A stretch of 64,000 nt of DNA from Leptospira wolffii serovar Khorat str. Khorat-H2. GTDB lineage: Bacteria; Spirochaetota; Leptospiria; Leptospirales; Leptospiraceae. The notes beneath the pieces are model-generated. The model was not told where the DNA came from and made no database searches. It saw only the letters and a program-made list of their open reading frames with translations. The position numbers were made by a program, and so were the translations under genes. Shown here piece by piece: positions 1 to 10,621 of this stretch. Numbering within the stretch: position 1 is the stretch's first letter; every line of letters begins with the position of its first letter. The DNA is taken from the NCBI RefSeq assembly GCF_000306115.2, contig NZ_AKWX02000004.1, forward strand, positions 792,501 to 856,500. Direction: 5' to 3'.

Positions 1-294
1 CTATCGTCTTGCCTGAAAGAAGAGAACGGAAAATTAGTTTTGTGTTGCCCTCCCGAATTGGAAGCGAAAATATTCAATTCCGTTCATTGGAAGAGTCTCT
101 TGCAATACGGAAGAATTTCGAGCGAAGTCCATATTACGATTCCTAAAGATTACGAGGTTTGCTCTCCCAAGGCGGCCCGTAGGATAGTGAAAGGAAATCC
201 CAATTCTTCCCTGGAAATCTGGCCGGGAACGAATCATTTTTTTCCGTTCGAAGAACCGGATAAAACTTACGAGAGAATTCTAAGCAGATTATAA
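1..294 (+). CDS. C-terminal part of an alpha/beta hydrolase-like protein (5' end outside window)
   Basis: The reading frame is open from base 1, so the gene begins upstream of the window. The visible 97 residues end with a Gly-Thr-Asn-His-Phe-Phe motif followed by a helix, which is how alpha/beta hydrolases present the catalytic His of the Ser-Asp-His triad just before the last helix. The stretch VCSPKAARRIVKGNPN before it fits the strand and helix preceding that His. The nucleophile Ser and acid lie outside the window, so substrate and activity cannot be judged. It ends 9 bp before the AraC-type regulator on the same strand and may be co-transcribed with it. Confidence 0.6.
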   Translation, partial: LSSCLKEENGKLVLCCPPELEAKIFNSVHWKSLLQYGRISSEVHITIPKDYEVCSPKAARRIVKGNPNSSLEIWPGTNHFFPFEEPDKTYERILSRL

Positions 295-303
295 GGCGAT
301 CCT

Positions 304-1086
304 ATGGCGGAGAATCGAGACGGTATACTGTTCTATTTCGGAGGGAGGGTCCTTCTCGCACACAAGGGCCTGTCCACGGATCCGCATTCTCATTACGCCG
401 TTTCCATTTTGATCTCTCTTAGCTATCCTTTAAAGATCGTGGACGAGTTCGGAATCACTCGGGAATTCAAGGCGGCGGTTTTAGCCCCGAATACCCATCA
501 TACCCTTCTCGCGGAAGAATGCGACCTGATCGTATTGCAACTCGATCCTTACGGCTCCGACTACGCTCCCATTGCTGCGAGATTCGGCAGGAAAGGAATT
601 CATGAGATCCCCTTCACGGATCTGGAATCCACATTAGAACGTTGTAATTTATTATTCACGGAGAACCCCAGTTGCTCCGACGCTCGAGAACTCTTCGAAG
701 ATATACTTACAGCCGTTGGCAGCGAAAAACCTGCCAAAGTTTCCCTGGACCCTAGAATTTTAGCCGCCACAAAGAAGATGCAGGAAAGTCTTCCCGGATC
801 CGTCTCCGTCCCTGAATTAGCAAAAGAATCCGGATTTTCCGAAACTCGCTTCATGCACGTATTCAAGATCCAAATGGGCCTTCCCGTCAGACAATTTCAA
901 CTTTGGTTACGACTTCATGAGGCGGCCAAACTTCTAAAAGAAGGCGGAAATCTAACGGAAGCCTCCCATGCAGCCGGTTTCGCAGACCAGGCCCATCTTA
1001 GTCGCACTTTCAAGAGAATGTTCGGAGTTCAGCCTTCCCGCTTTTTAGGAGCGAATACGAACGTGACCGTTCATTTTTGTGTATAA
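304..1086 (+). CDS. AraC-family transcriptional regulator
   Basis: A 260-residue protein with a two-part AraC layout. Residues about 10-110 form a His-containing cupin-like sensor (HSHYAVSIL, PNTHHTLLAEE), which in the family binds a small effector. Residues about 150-250 hold two helix-turn-helix motifs: VPELAKESGFSETRFMHVFK and, near the end, LTEASHAAGFADQAHLSRTF followed by Phe-Gly-Val-Gln-Pro-Ser-Arg, the usual AraC signature. It probably regulates genes nearby, for example the hydrolase ending 9 bp upstream. The effector is not predictable. It is followed by a GC-rich hairpin at 1120-1143. Confidence 0.9.
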   Translation: MAENRDGILFYFGGRVLLAHKGLSTDPHSHYAVSILISLSYPLKIVDEFGITREFKAAVLAPNTHHTLLAEECDLIVLQLDPYGSDYAPIAARFGRKGIHEIPFTDLESTLERCNLLFTENPSCSDARELFEDILTAVGSEKPAKVSLDPRILAATKKMQESLPGSVSVPELAKESGFSETRFMHVFKIQMGLPVRQFQLWLRLHEAAKLLKEGGNLTEASHAAGFADQAHLSRTFKRMFGVQPSRFLGANTNVTVHFCV

Positions 1087-1119
1087 TTTTTTTATGATAG
1101 AAGGACGGAAAGAAAAGGA

Positions 1120-1143
1120 GCGCTCCGAAACTCGAAGGAGCGC
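1120..1143. terminator. Putative bidirectional terminator hairpin
   Basis: A 7-bp GC-rich stem (GCGCTCC / GGAGCGC) closes a 10-nt loop between two convergent genes. On the plus strand it is followed by CCTAAAAAATT, and on the minus strand by a pyrimidine-rich run with several T residues. It lies 34 bp after the AraC gene stop and 20 bp before the stop of the minus-strand gene, so it could end both transcripts. Confidence 0.5.
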
Positions 1144-1162
1144 CCTAAAAAATTAGAGAATG

Positions 1163-1699
1163 TTAGTGAGCAGTGCTGAAGTTTTTCAGTTTACCTTGAG
1201 CCGCTAATTCTTTGCGGACAGCTTCCTGAATTTCCTTACGATATCCCAACTCGAAGAACACGTCAGCGATCACGAAAATAGGCGCCGATACGATCGCCTG
1301 GAATAGGTTATCGAATAGGGCCGGACGACTCTTTTCGAAGATAAAATGTCCGTAGAATTGAGCTCCCCATCCTACCAATTGCGCGACTGCGAATACGGTC
1401 CAAGCGGTAGTGGAATCCAAAGAGGCGGTCAGATAATGGGCCAGAGCCAATAAGGAACCGAAAACGATGCTAGTCGCCGCGGCAAAGATGAAGTCCAAAG
1501 AGAAGTAATACACAATAACCAGCGCGGCAAAAATCGTAGCGGCGGTGATTCCGAATCCTTGGATTCTAAAAATTTCGAATCTACTCAATACTAAAAAAAG
1601 AGTGAATGTAATCGTAGGAACCCCGAGAACGTGAATCCAAACGTTTCTCTTTTCTTGGTGATAGGCCGAATAAAAGGCCATTTCCTTTGCAAATCTCAT
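1163..1699 (-). CDS. Mpo1-like (DUF962) membrane protein
   Basis: The protein starts MRFAKEMAFYSAYHQEKRN and continues with several hydrophobic segments, matching the DUF962/Mpo1 family, whose N-terminal Tyr-x-x-x-His and WxHxxGxP-type motifs are visible (YSAYHQ; WIHVLGVP) together with a later HFIFE segment. Yeast Mpo1 is a membrane Fe(II) dioxygenase in 2-hydroxy fatty acid alpha-oxidation; bacterial members are mostly unstudied. I place the start at 1699, not at an in-frame ATG 24 bp upstream, because a strong GAGGAG ribosome site sits 5-10 bp before 1699. That gives 178 residues. The conserved His residues suggest the metal site is intact, but activity is inferred only from the family. 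Confidence 0.75.
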   Translation of the reverse strand: MRFAKEMAFYSAYHQEKRNVWIHVLGVPTITFTLFLVLSRFEIFRIQGFGITAATIFAALVIVYYFSLDFIFAAATSIVFGSLLALAHYLTASLDSTTAWTVFAVAQLVGWGAQFYGHFIFEKSRPALFDNLFQAIVSAPIFVIADVFFELGYRKEIQEAVRKELAAQGKLKNFSTAH

Positions 1700-1817
1700 G
1701 GCTAACTCCTCACAGTGTAGCACTTATTATATCCGGATTTCCTACCGTGGCTTGAACGAACCTGCCGTTTTCGAAAAAAAATCCGTTGCATAATCTTTGT
1801 TCGAAATAAAGCTGAGA

Positions 1818-1831
1818 GTAGGAGTTCCTAC
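1818..1831. repeat. GTAGGAGTTCCTAC palindromic motif
   Basis: A 6-bp inverted repeat (GTAGGA / TCCTAC) with a 2-nt centre, about 35 bp upstream of the tautomerase start. Related sequences occur between genes at 7822-7836, 57495-57510 and 58511-58523. It could be a short dispersed intergenic repeat or an operator; the sequence alone does not decide. Confidence 0.5.
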
Positions 1832-1865
1832 ACTCCTAAATTAAGAAATTCGTTAGAAAGGGAAT

Positions 1866-2045
1866 ATGCCGTACGTTAACGTAAAAGTAGCCGGTCCTTT
1901 GACCAAAGAGCAAAAGAAAGCCATCGTGAAAGAAATTACGGAAACCTTATCCAAAGTTGCAGGAAAGGCTCCGGATAGCACATATATAGTGATAGACGAG
2001 GTCTCCCGAGAAAATTGGGCCAAGGGCGGTGATCTACTCGAGTAG
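1866..2045 (+). CDS. 4-oxalocrotonate tautomerase-family small protein
   Basis: A 59-residue protein read as MPYVNVKVAGPLTKEQK and ending GGDLLE. It has the length and layout of the 4-oxalocrotonate tautomerase family: Pro directly after the start Met, which becomes the N-terminal catalytic base; a beta strand; a helix with TKEQKKAIVKEITETL; a second strand (TYIVIDEV); and an ENWAKGG turn like the family's conserved Asn-Trp/Gly-Gly end. These enzymes work as hexamers on keto-enol tautomers or related small substrates. Its stop lies 2 bp before the DUF218 gene, so the two are probably translated from one transcript. The substrate is unknown. Confidence 0.85.
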   Translation: MPYVNVKVAGPLTKEQKKAIVKEITETLSKVAGKAPDSTYIVIDEVSRENWAKGGDLLE

Positions 2046-2047
2046 AT

Positions 2048-2872
2048 ATGGATACCCTCTTCTTCGCGATCTCAAAATTGGCTGGGGCGGTATTATTTCC
2101 CCTGCCGGGTTGTCTTCTTCTGCTAGTCTGGATCGGGCTCCTTGCCCCTAAATGGAAGGTTAAGATTCGGATCCTTCTTCCTACGATACTTCTATGGATA
2201 TGCGCCACGGATACTTTTTCTCAATGGATGATCCATGGCTTGGAAGAGGACTTCCCTCCCGTTCGCTTGGAGAATCTGGAAAAGGCGGATGCAATCCTAG
2301 TCCTCGGCGGGGCCGTGGACAATCTGGCATTACACGAAGATAGAACCCAACTCACTTCCGCGGCGGAGAGAATGACGGACGCAATTCTTCTTTTCCAAAA
2401 AAAGAAGGCTCCTCGTATCGTTTTCACGGGGGGCTCGGGCAATCTATTCTTCCAAACTAGAAAGGAATCGGATTCCGCTTCAATATTCTTCCAATCCTTA
2501 GGGATTCCGAAAAACGCGATCTTTCTGGAAAGCGAAAGTAGGAACACTAAGGAGAATGCCGAGAAAACCGCGGAGCTTTTCCGAAAAAACGGATGGAAAT
2601 CCGCTATTCTAGTCACTTCCGCCTTTCATATGGAGAGATCCTTGTTGGTATTCGGTAAGACAGGAATTTCCCTCAAGCCTTGGCCTACGGATTATCGCTC
2701 TAAAGTGAAAATTCTTACCATCGACGATTTTATACCTTCTTCCCAAAGTTTGGAGAATACGAGTATAGCTTGGAAGGAAAGAATCGGGCTCTTCGTTTAC
2801 CGCACCCGGGAGAGTATTTCCACTTTTCTTCCCCTCCGGTTCCGATATCCTTGGTCTAAGGACTGGAATTAA
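2048..2872 (+). CDS. DUF218 (YdcF/ElyC/SanA-like) membrane protein
   Basis: A 274-residue protein with two N-terminal hydrophobic segments (about residues 5-28 and 35-52) followed by a DUF218 domain. The family landmarks are clear: ADAILVLGG, the downstream FTGGSG, ESRNTKENAEKT, and SAFHMERSLLVF. Escherichia coli relatives ElyC and SanA act in envelope and peptidoglycan homeostasis, though their chemistry is poorly defined. It sits 2 bp after the tautomerase gene and 6 bp before ccmE, so it appears to lead the cytochrome c maturation genes by position, without an obvious functional tie. Confidence 0.82.
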   Translation: MDTLFFAISKLAGAVLFPLPGCLLLLVWIGLLAPKWKVKIRILLPTILLWICATDTFSQWMIHGLEEDFPPVRLENLEKADAILVLGGAVDNLALHEDRTQLTSAAERMTDAILLFQKKKAPRIVFTGGSGNLFFQTRKESDSASIFFQSLGIPKNAIFLESESRNTKENAEKTAELFRKNGWKSAILVTSAFHMERSLLVFGKTGISLKPWPTDYRSKVKILTIDDFIPSSQSLENTSIAWKERIGLFVYRTRESISTFLPLRFRYPWSKDWN

Positions 2873-2878
2873 GTATAT

Positions 2879-3277
2879 ATGAACGTAAAGTTTACCATCC
2901 TGGCAGGTACAATCGCAGTTTCTTTGGCCGCGATCGCCTTCTTTTCTTCGAAAGAGACTTCCTACACCCTATTGGACGCTTCGGAACTGGCTGCCAATCC
3001 CGCTCATTACGATGCGGATGAACTATTGAGAGTGAGAGGATTCGTTAAATTGGGTAGCGTGACGAGAGAAGGCAAAACCGCCAAATTCGTGTTGCAATTA
3101 AACGATCGCGAGGTCCCGGTTTTCTTCACGGGAGCCACTCTTCTGCCGGACGCCTTTAAGGAAGGCACCCGAGCCAGAGTCGACGGAGTCTGGAAAAACG
3201 GAGTCCTGGTCGCAGACCGAGTGGAAGCGAAATGCGCCTCTAAATACGAGGCAGGCTACTCGGATCAGGAAGAATGA
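2879..3277 (+). CDS. ccmE: CcmE haem chaperone, Cys (CXXXY) variant
   Basis: A 132-residue CcmE: an N-terminal membrane anchor (residues 5-23), then an OB-fold with HYDADELLRVRGFV, the central FVLQLNDREVPVFFTG and the GTRARVDGVW strand. CcmE carries haem covalently in the periplasm and hands it to CcmF for attachment to apocytochrome c. In most bacteria the haem is bound by His in an LAKHDENY motif. Here the equivalent site reads AKCASKY, so Cys119 replaces His, with Tyr123 retained. This matches the CXXXY type known from archaea and Desulfovibrio. The next gene, ccmF, starts 85 bp downstream; ccmH follows. Confidence 0.88.
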   Translation: MNVKFTILAGTIAVSLAAIAFFSSKETSYTLLDASELAANPAHYDADELLRVRGFVKLGSVTREGKTAKFVLQLNDREVPVFFTGATLLPDAFKEGTRARVDGVWKNGVLVADRVEAKCASKYEAGYSDQEE

Positions 3278-3362
3278 GCTCTTCCCAATCGAATTTCGGG
3301 TTCTTGCAGAACCCGCCAAATCCCCCGAAAACTTTCCTTTAGAAATATATTAAGAAAAAATT

Positions 3363-5542
<2,180 letters not shown>

Positions 5543-5546
<4 letters not shown>

Positions 5547-6097
5547 AACTTAAAATTTTCGGAATATTACTCTTCCTAATCTCGATTTCCGCCTCGGCGG
5601 ATTCCACTTTCACGAACCTCACGGATCAGGAACAGATCCGAACCTTTCACAATGTGACGGAAAGGATTCGTTGCATATGCATCCCTTCCATAGCTATCAA
5701 GAGCTGTTCTTTCAATAATTGCACGGTTTCCGCAAAACTGAAACTATTCATAGAAAATAGGATACGTGCCGGAGAATCCGCCGATACGATCGTGGATAAG
5801 ATGATCCATGGATTCGGTCCGGATGTGGTCACGGATCCGATCGTGACCAAATTTATAGAGAACGGAAACCAAGGAATGGCCCAAAGTATCGTAACCGGCT
5901 TCGGTCCGGATATCCTTGCCAAACCGGATTCCACTTGGATCGATGTGAGCATCGCGATGGCGGGGGCTTTGGGAATTCTTCTCATATATCTTTATCTAAA
6001 AAGGAGAACGGCTCCCAAGGCGGCGATATCTACGGAGCTCGGAAACGATTCCTCCTTCAATAAATACATATCCGAAATCGAGGAAAGACAGAAATAG
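5543..6097 (+). CDS. ccmH: CcmH-type apocytochrome thiol protein, divergent Cys motif
   Basis: A 184-residue protein with a signal peptide (residues 1-19), a periplasmic domain and one C-terminal membrane helix (about 140-158). The helix IENRIRAGESADTIVDKMIHGFGPDVV matches the CcmH three-helix core, repeated loosely at 108-125 (MAQSIVTGFGPDIL). Standard CcmH has LRCxxCQ for reducing apocytochrome thiols. Here the site reads RCICIPS, then CSFNNC: Cys44, Cys46, Cys55 and Cys60, a CxC plus CxxxxC pattern seen in divergent CcmH groups. The gene overlaps ccmF by 4 bp and the next gene by 1 bp, consistent with translational coupling. Confidence 0.78.
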
Positions 6098-6504
6098 TGG
6101 ACTTTTTATTAATTTTCTTTTATATACTTTTGGCTTCGATTTTGGGAGCTCCTTTCGCCTACGTGTGGTATTATGGAGAAGAAAAAGGGGGCCTGACCGA
6201 AAACGAAGAATCCGAACTCTTCGATCGTAGGGACGTTCTTTTGGACAATCTAAAGGACCTAAAGATAGAATTCGATACAGGTAAGTTGACGGAGTCGGAG
6301 TTCAAATCTATCTCCTCCGGATTGATCCAGGAACTGGAGAAACAAGACCAAAAAATTAAAACGGGAGCTACGGAAAAGAAGGTAAACTTAGGAAACGCTT
6401 CTCCCGTATCCATGGGTCAGAAATTTTGCCATAATTGCGGATTTAAAATCGAGATTGTAGGAGCTAAATTCTGTCCGGAATGCGGAACTAAGTTAGGAGC
6501 CTGA
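6097..6504 (+). CDS. Membrane-anchored zinc-ribbon protein, CcmI-like position
   Basis: A 135-residue protein with an N-terminal membrane helix (residues 3-24), a helical segment (RRDVLLDNLKDLKIEFDTGKLTESEF, cut here by eye at 44-70) and a C-terminal zinc ribbon with Cys111, Cys114, Cys126 and Cys129 (CHNC and CPEC). The helical part resembles the short membrane-bound segments found next to ccmH in other bacteria (CcmI or cycH-like N-termini). The start is a GTG that shares its G with the ccmH stop (TAGTG), indicating tight coupling. A role in maturation is inferred from position only. Confidence 0.65.
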   Translation: MDFLLIFFYILLASILGAPFAYVWYYGEEKGGLTENEESELFDRRDVLLDNLKDLKIEFDTGKLTESEFKSISSGLIQELEKQDQKIKTGATEKKVNLGNASPVSMGQKFCHNCGFKIEIVGAKFCPECGTKLGA

Positions 6505-6518
6505 TATCCGAAAACGGA

Positions 6519-6797
6519 TCAGGAGTGTCTTTTACGAAGCTCTTCTACTATATCGGAAAGGGAGAGACCTCTTTCCACCAATAGGACTTGGAGATGGAAG
6601 AGTAGATCCGCGGATTCATGAGTGAGTTCCTTTTTGTCCGCATTTTTAGCGGCGATGATCACCTCTCCAGCCTCTTCTCCCACTTTTTTGAGAATGCGAT
6701 CCACTCCTCCTCGGAACAGATCGGCGGTATAGGACCTCTCCGGAAGTTCTTGCTTACGTTTCTTAAGGATTTGTTCCAACTGAAGCAAAAATTCCAT
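6519..6797 (-). CDS. hisE: Phosphoribosyl-ATP pyrophosphatase (HisE)
   Basis: A 92-residue MazG-like helical enzyme hydrolysing phosphoribosyl-ATP to phosphoribosyl-AMP, the second step of histidine synthesis. The family motifs are present: [20 protein letters not shown], with the acidic metal-binding helix [13 protein letters not shown], and [14 protein letters not shown], the second acidic helix. I chose the ATG at 6797 ([11 protein letters not shown]) because a G-rich site (GGGGGAAAG) precedes it and this is the usual HisE length; the longer frame up to 6890 adds sequence unlike the family. No other his gene is visible nearby. Confidence 0.9.
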   Translation of the reverse strand: MEFLLQLEQILKKRKQELPERSYTADLFRGGVDRILKKVGEEAGEVIIAAKNADKKELTHESADLLFHLQVLLVERGLSLSDIVEELRKRHS

Positions 6798-6923
6798 GCT
6801 TTCCCCCACGATACTTCGAATATCCGGACGGGTTCGTACGGGTAAACTAAAAATTGCGGATTTTTTCCCGTTTCCTTCGCATACACCCATGATAAAAAAG
6901 GTCCGATAGAGTAAGAAGAATCT

Positions 6924-7751
6924 ATGTGCTCGATCCGCAAACAGACCGCCTTATCTATTCTTTTCCTTTCCCCCCTAATCTTCTCCGATCCGATTTCTGC
7001 AGGAGCCAAATGGGAAACCTCGGTGCAAAACGCATTCGCAAAGGCCAAAGAAGAAGGTAAACCCATCTTCATAGACGTATACGCAGATTGGTGCGGATAT
7101 TGTAAGACGCTAAAAAAAGAAATCTATCCCAAGAAGGAAGTCCAGGCGGAACTTTCCAAATTCGTCCTACTTTCACTGGACGGGGATAGGTTTCCGAATC
7201 TGAAAAGAAAGTATAACGTAACCGGTTACCCAACTCTATTGTTTCTAGATCGAAACGGAAGTCTGACCGAAAAAATTGCGGGCATGCCCGATTCTAAAAT
7301 GGTCGTAAAGACTCTGAAGAATGCGTATGCAAAGAGAGATCAGGAATCATCCTTACTTTCCGATTTGAAAAAAGATCCGGAGAATAATCTATTACTCTTA
7401 AAAATGGGAGAATACTATTTCGAAGGAAGAGAATACCAAAAATCCGCGGAGTATTTCTATAAATCGTTCGCGTCGGAGGATCCCAGAACCCCTGAAAACA
7501 AGCATAAGGCCTTGTTCAATCTGGGAGTGGCATTCGTAGAATTGAAGAATTGGGAGAAGGCGATCAAATCATTCTCCTTATACTTGGATAAATTTCCCTC
7601 GGGCTCGGCCAGATCGGCCCTCTACTATCGTGGGATCTCCTACAAATCTTCGGGTAAGAAAGAAGAGGCAAAGGCGGATCTAACTAAGGCATTAGAGCTA
7701 AGCGCAAATCCGGAAGAGAAAAAAGAAATCCAAGATCTTTTGAATTTTTAA
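6924..7751 (+). CDS. Secreted thioredoxin-fold protein with TPR tail
   Basis: A 275-residue protein with an N-terminal signal sequence (to about residue 27), a thioredoxin-like domain and TPR repeats. The redox site is WCGYC (Cys57, Cys60), and the cis-proline loop is [10 protein letters not shown]. This is the DsbD-gamma or thiol-disulfide interchange type, probably acting as a periplasmic reductant or isomerase. Residues about 125-270 form tetratricopeptide repeats ([55 protein letters not shown]) for partner binding. It stands alone, divergent from hisE and convergent with ugd. A link to cytochrome c maturation 0.8 kb upstream is possible but unproven. Confidence 0.82.
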   Translation: MCSIRKQTALSILFLSPLIFSDPISAGAKWETSVQNAFAKAKEEGKPIFIDVYADWCGYCKTLKKEIYPKKEVQAELSKFVLLSLDGDRFPNLKRKYNVTGYPTLLFLDRNGSLTEKIAGMPDSKMVVKTLKNAYAKRDQESSLLSDLKKDPENNLLLLKMGEYYFEGREYQKSAEYFYKSFASEDPRTPENKHKALFNLGVAFVELKNWEKAIKSFSLYLDKFPSGSARSALYYRGISYKSSGKKEEAKADLTKALELSANPEEKKEIQDLLNF

Positions 7752-8065
7752 AACTCAAATCAGAGAACCCGAGACTCCAAGGATTATAAAATCACTTCAT
7801 TCCGCCGGTTGTGAAAGATACGTAGAAAGTTCCTACAAATTTCGAGCCCCAAAAATTAGGTTGCGGAAAGCGAGACTCTATTGTACGACTCGAATTTTTT
7901 CCCACCGCCTCCCCCCACCCAGAACCCATTTGGGCGGGGCATTGCGTTTTCGAAATTTTAGGAATGGAATTTCCGTTCAGAATTTTACCAAGAATGGCGG
8001 AGCATGGATTTACGACGGTATTCCATCGCATCTGGATCTATGCTTTTCTTAAGTGAGCGTCTCTT
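7752..8065. other. 314-bp convergent intergenic region
   Basis: This lies between two convergent genes and shows no convincing coding sequence; the short frames on either strand lack ribosome sites and family features. It contains an imperfect palindrome (GTAGAAAGTTCCTAC, 7822-7836) and a C-rich stretch around 7910-7940 with CCCACCC facing GGGCGGG, able to form a GC-rich hairpin. The latter could be a terminator or part of a dispersed intergenic repeat. Confidence 0.5.
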
Positions 8066-9376
8066 TTAGACCGGCCTCTTTCCGATGGAGAAATATTGGA
8101 ATCCTTCCTTTTGGAGAAGGTCCGAACGATATTGATTTCTACCGTCGAAGATCACTTTGCCTTTCATCAATTTCTTGATTCGATTGAAGTCTGGTTCCCT
8201 GAATTCTCTCCACTCGGTCAAGAGTAGTAGCGCGTCCGCATCCTGGAGAGCGTCGTAGGCGTCCTTCGCATATTCCACTTTTCCTTTGAAATATACTTCG
8301 GAAGTTTCCTTGGCCACGGGATCGAAGGCCTTGATTTTAGCGCCTTCTTCATGCAATTTTAGTAATAGAGGGATGGATGGTGCCTCTCTCATATCGTCGG
8401 TACCCGGTTTGAAAGCCAGACCCCAAACCGCGATATTCTTGCCTTTGACTCCGCCTTTTCCGAAAAATCCCTCGATCTTAGTGAACAATCTTGTCTTCTG
8501 GTCCTCGTTCACTGCTTCCACTTCTTGGATGATCCTAAGAGGGGTGGAGAATTTCTCGGAAGTGCGAATGAGAGCCCTTACGTCTTTAGGAAAGCAGGAA
8601 CCGCCGTATCCGATTCCTGCGTATAAAAACTGACGACCTATTCTGGAATCCGTTCCCATACCTTTACGCACATCTTCATAATCGGCACCGACCGACTCGC
8701 AAAGATTCGCGATCTCGTTCGCAAAAGAGATCTTAGTCGCGAGAAACGCGTTACATGCGTATTTGGTCAATTCCGCAGAGACGGTTCCCATTCGGATGAT
8801 AGGGTTTCCGTTCAAAACGAAAGGAGCGTACAATTGGGCGACCAATTCTCCCGCTCTCTCGCTATCCGCTCCGATGACTACTCTTTCCGGACGCATGAAG
8901 TCGTCGATAGCGGCGCCTTCTTTCAGAAACTCAGGATTGGAGACCACGTCAAATTCGTGTTTGGTTTGTTTGGAAATGATTTCTTTTACTGCGGCGGCGG
9001 TTCCGACCGGGACCGTGGATTTATCCACGATGACTTTATATCCGTTGATCGCCTTTCCTACTTGTTCGGCCACCGCGTAAACTGCAGTGAGATCGGCCGA
9101 GCCGTCATGAGATGTAGGAGTTCCTACAGCGATAAATATGAGATCGGATTTTTCTACCCCTTCCTGTAGGGAGGTGGTGAACTCTAGACGGTTTTCTTTA
9201 CGGTTGCCTAAAACCAGTTCCGAAAGCCCCGGTTCGTAAATCGGAATGATCCCGTTCTTCAAATCCTCGATTTTTTTGGAATCCTTATCCACGCAGATGA
9301 CGTGATTTCCGTATTCCGCAAAACAAGCTCCTGCCACGAGGCCAACATATCCGCTTCCGATCACACAAACTTTCAT
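8066..9376 (-). CDS. ugd: UDP-glucose 6-dehydrogenase
   Basis: A 436-residue enzyme oxidising UDP-glucose to UDP-glucuronate with two NAD. The N-terminal Rossmann motif is VIGSGYVGLVAGACFAEYG. The nucleophile Cys261 is in the standard GYGGSCFPKDV motif. FLKEGAAIDDFMRPERVVIG and the C-terminal WGLAFKPGTDDMREAPS stretch are typical. The product feeds acidic sugars into surface polysaccharide. It lies 42 bp downstream of an O-antigen-type ABC exporter pair on the same strand, so the three genes probably serve polysaccharide synthesis and export together. The length is normal and no key residue is missing. Confidence 0.95.
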   Translation of the reverse strand: MKVCVIGSGYVGLVAGACFAEYGNHVICVDKDSKKIEDLKNGIIPIYEPGLSELVLGNRKENRLEFTTSLQEGVEKSDLIFIAVGTPTSHDGSADLTAVYAVAEQVGKAINGYKVIVDKSTVPVGTAAAVKEIISKQTKHEFDVVSNPEFLKEGAAIDDFMRPERVVIGADSERAGELVAQLYAPFVLNGNPIIRMGTVSAELTKYACNAFLATKISFANEIANLCESVGADYEDVRKGMGTDSRIGRQFLYAGIGYGGSCFPKDVRALIRTSEKFSTPLRIIQEVEAVNEDQKTRLFTKIEGFFGKGGVKGKNIAVWGLAFKPGTDDMREAPSIPLLLKLHEEGAKIKAFDPVAKETSEVYFKGKVEYAKDAYDALQDADALLLLTEWREFREPDFNRIKKLMKGKVIFDGRNQYRSDLLQKEGFQYFSIGKRPV

Positions 9377-9418
9377 ACGGAAACCAGAATCTAGGGCAAG
9401 GAGAGGCTGGGAAGGAAT

Positions 9419-10621
9419 TTATACGGGAAAATCCCCTTTTTTCGACTCGACTTGGACCGGAATCCAAGCCGCACCTTCGAATTTAGGCAGATCCAATCTT
9501 TCCAGCTCGAATTGCAGAATGCCGTCCTTCCAGAGGTAAGAACCCTCGGCATGACTCTCCCCGGAATGAAGAGCGATTCCCAAAGAATACTTCCCGGGAG
9601 AAAAATTCGCGGGAAAACGAAAGGTCACCCTGACTTCTTCTCCGGCACGAACCTTTTTTTGGCCCCCGCCTATATGATACGTATTGGTCCCGAAGATCCT
9701 AATTCCCCGATGGTCGTCTATATGGAAGCCTATGGTCAAATCCTCTATATCCGAATGAAATGCTGTCGAAACGAAAAGCTCCACCTGCGCCCCTACAGAA
9801 AGAAGAGTAGGATTGATCTTGCCGGAGTGTCTCATTTCCACACCGAGACTACACACGACGGAGTCCTCTGAGGAAAGGGAGGTGTTTCCTTCCTGGGAAG
9901 AATTCGCTATGATCTGCATATATTCCCTAAATCCCGAAATAGGATCCCCATCGAATACTAGTTTGCCTTTTTCTAATACAATCAGCCGGGTGCAGACGGA
10001 TTTTAGAAGCTCCAAATCGTGACTCACTATGAGGGTGAGAGTCCCTTCTTCCGAGAATTTTCGGAAACGATTCAGACTCTTTTGTTGAAAACTTGCATCC
10101 CCCACGGCGAGGGCCTCGTCCACGATAAGAATGTCCGGACGTTTGGCCGTCGCCAATGCGAATCCTAATCTCATGGTCATCCCGGAGGAATAATTCTTGA
10201 GAGGGGCCTTACGAAATTCGGATAATCCGGAAAAGGCGAAAATTTCCTCCGAGGAATCCTGCAATTCCTTAGGATCGAGTCCCCAAACCAACCCGTTATA
10301 GTATAAATTTTCCTCTCCGGACAGTTCCGGATTGAACCCGACGCCGAGCTCCAGAATGGAACGTACGGTCCCCCTTCTTTCCAACTTTCCCGAATCCGGT
10401 TCGGAGACTCCCGTAAGCAATTTAAGAAGAGTGGATTTCCCCGCACCGTTTCTACCGATGATTCCGATCACCTCTCCCTTATCAGCAGTAAAAGAGATAC
10501 CATCCAAAGCCTTATACTTCACATCCAACCCGAAGTATCCGAAGGTAAGAGCGCTCAAAAGCCTATTCAGAGGCTTGCTGTATCCTTCGTAGGTCTTGGA
10601 GAGATTTTCTATCTTAATCAA
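9419..10621 (-). CDS. wzt: Polysaccharide ABC exporter ATPase (Wzt-like) with C-terminal binding domain
   Basis: A 400-residue ABC ATPase. The first 240 residues hold Walker A (GRNGAGKSTLL), the signature (NYSSGMTMRLGF) and Walker B (DILIVDEALAVGD), of the O-antigen and teichoic acid export type. Residues about 255-390 form a beta-sandwich (LSVGAQVELFVSTAF; VRVTFRFPANFSPGKYSLGIAL), as in Wzt proteins whose C-terminal domain recognises the modified end of the glycan. The presence of this domain suggests export of a capped, ABC-dependent polysaccharide. The gene overlaps the permease gene by 4 bp (ATGA) and is followed by ugd. Confidence 0.92.
   Translation of the reverse strand: MIKIENLSKTYEGYSKPLNRLLSALTFGYFGLDVKYKALDGISFTADKGEVIGIIGRNGAGKSTLLKLLTGVSEPDSGKLERRGTVRSILELGVGFNPELSGEENLYYNGLVWGLDPKELQDSSEEIFAFSGLSEFRKAPLKNYSSGMTMRLGFALATAKRPDILIVDEALAVGDASFQQKSLNRFRKFSEEGTLTLIVSHDLELLKSVCTRLIVLEKGKLVFDGDPISGFREYMQIIANSSQEGNTSLSSEDSVVCSLGVEMRHSGKINPTLLSVGAQVELFVSTAFHSDIEDLTIGFHIDDHRGIRIFGTNTYHIGGGQKKVRAGEEVRVTFRFPANFSPGKYSLGIALHSGESHAEGSYLWKDGILQFELERLDLPKFEGAAWIPVQVESKKGDFPV

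Noticed and set aside
6798..6890. Longer HisE with 31 extra N-terminal residues
   Set aside because: The extension is unlike the family and the ATG at 6797 has a G-rich ribosome site.
9113..9128. GTAGGAGTTCCTAC within ugd
   Set aside because: It encodes the conserved Val-Gly-Thr-Pro-Thr stretch, so it is explained by coding and not counted with the intergenic motifs.
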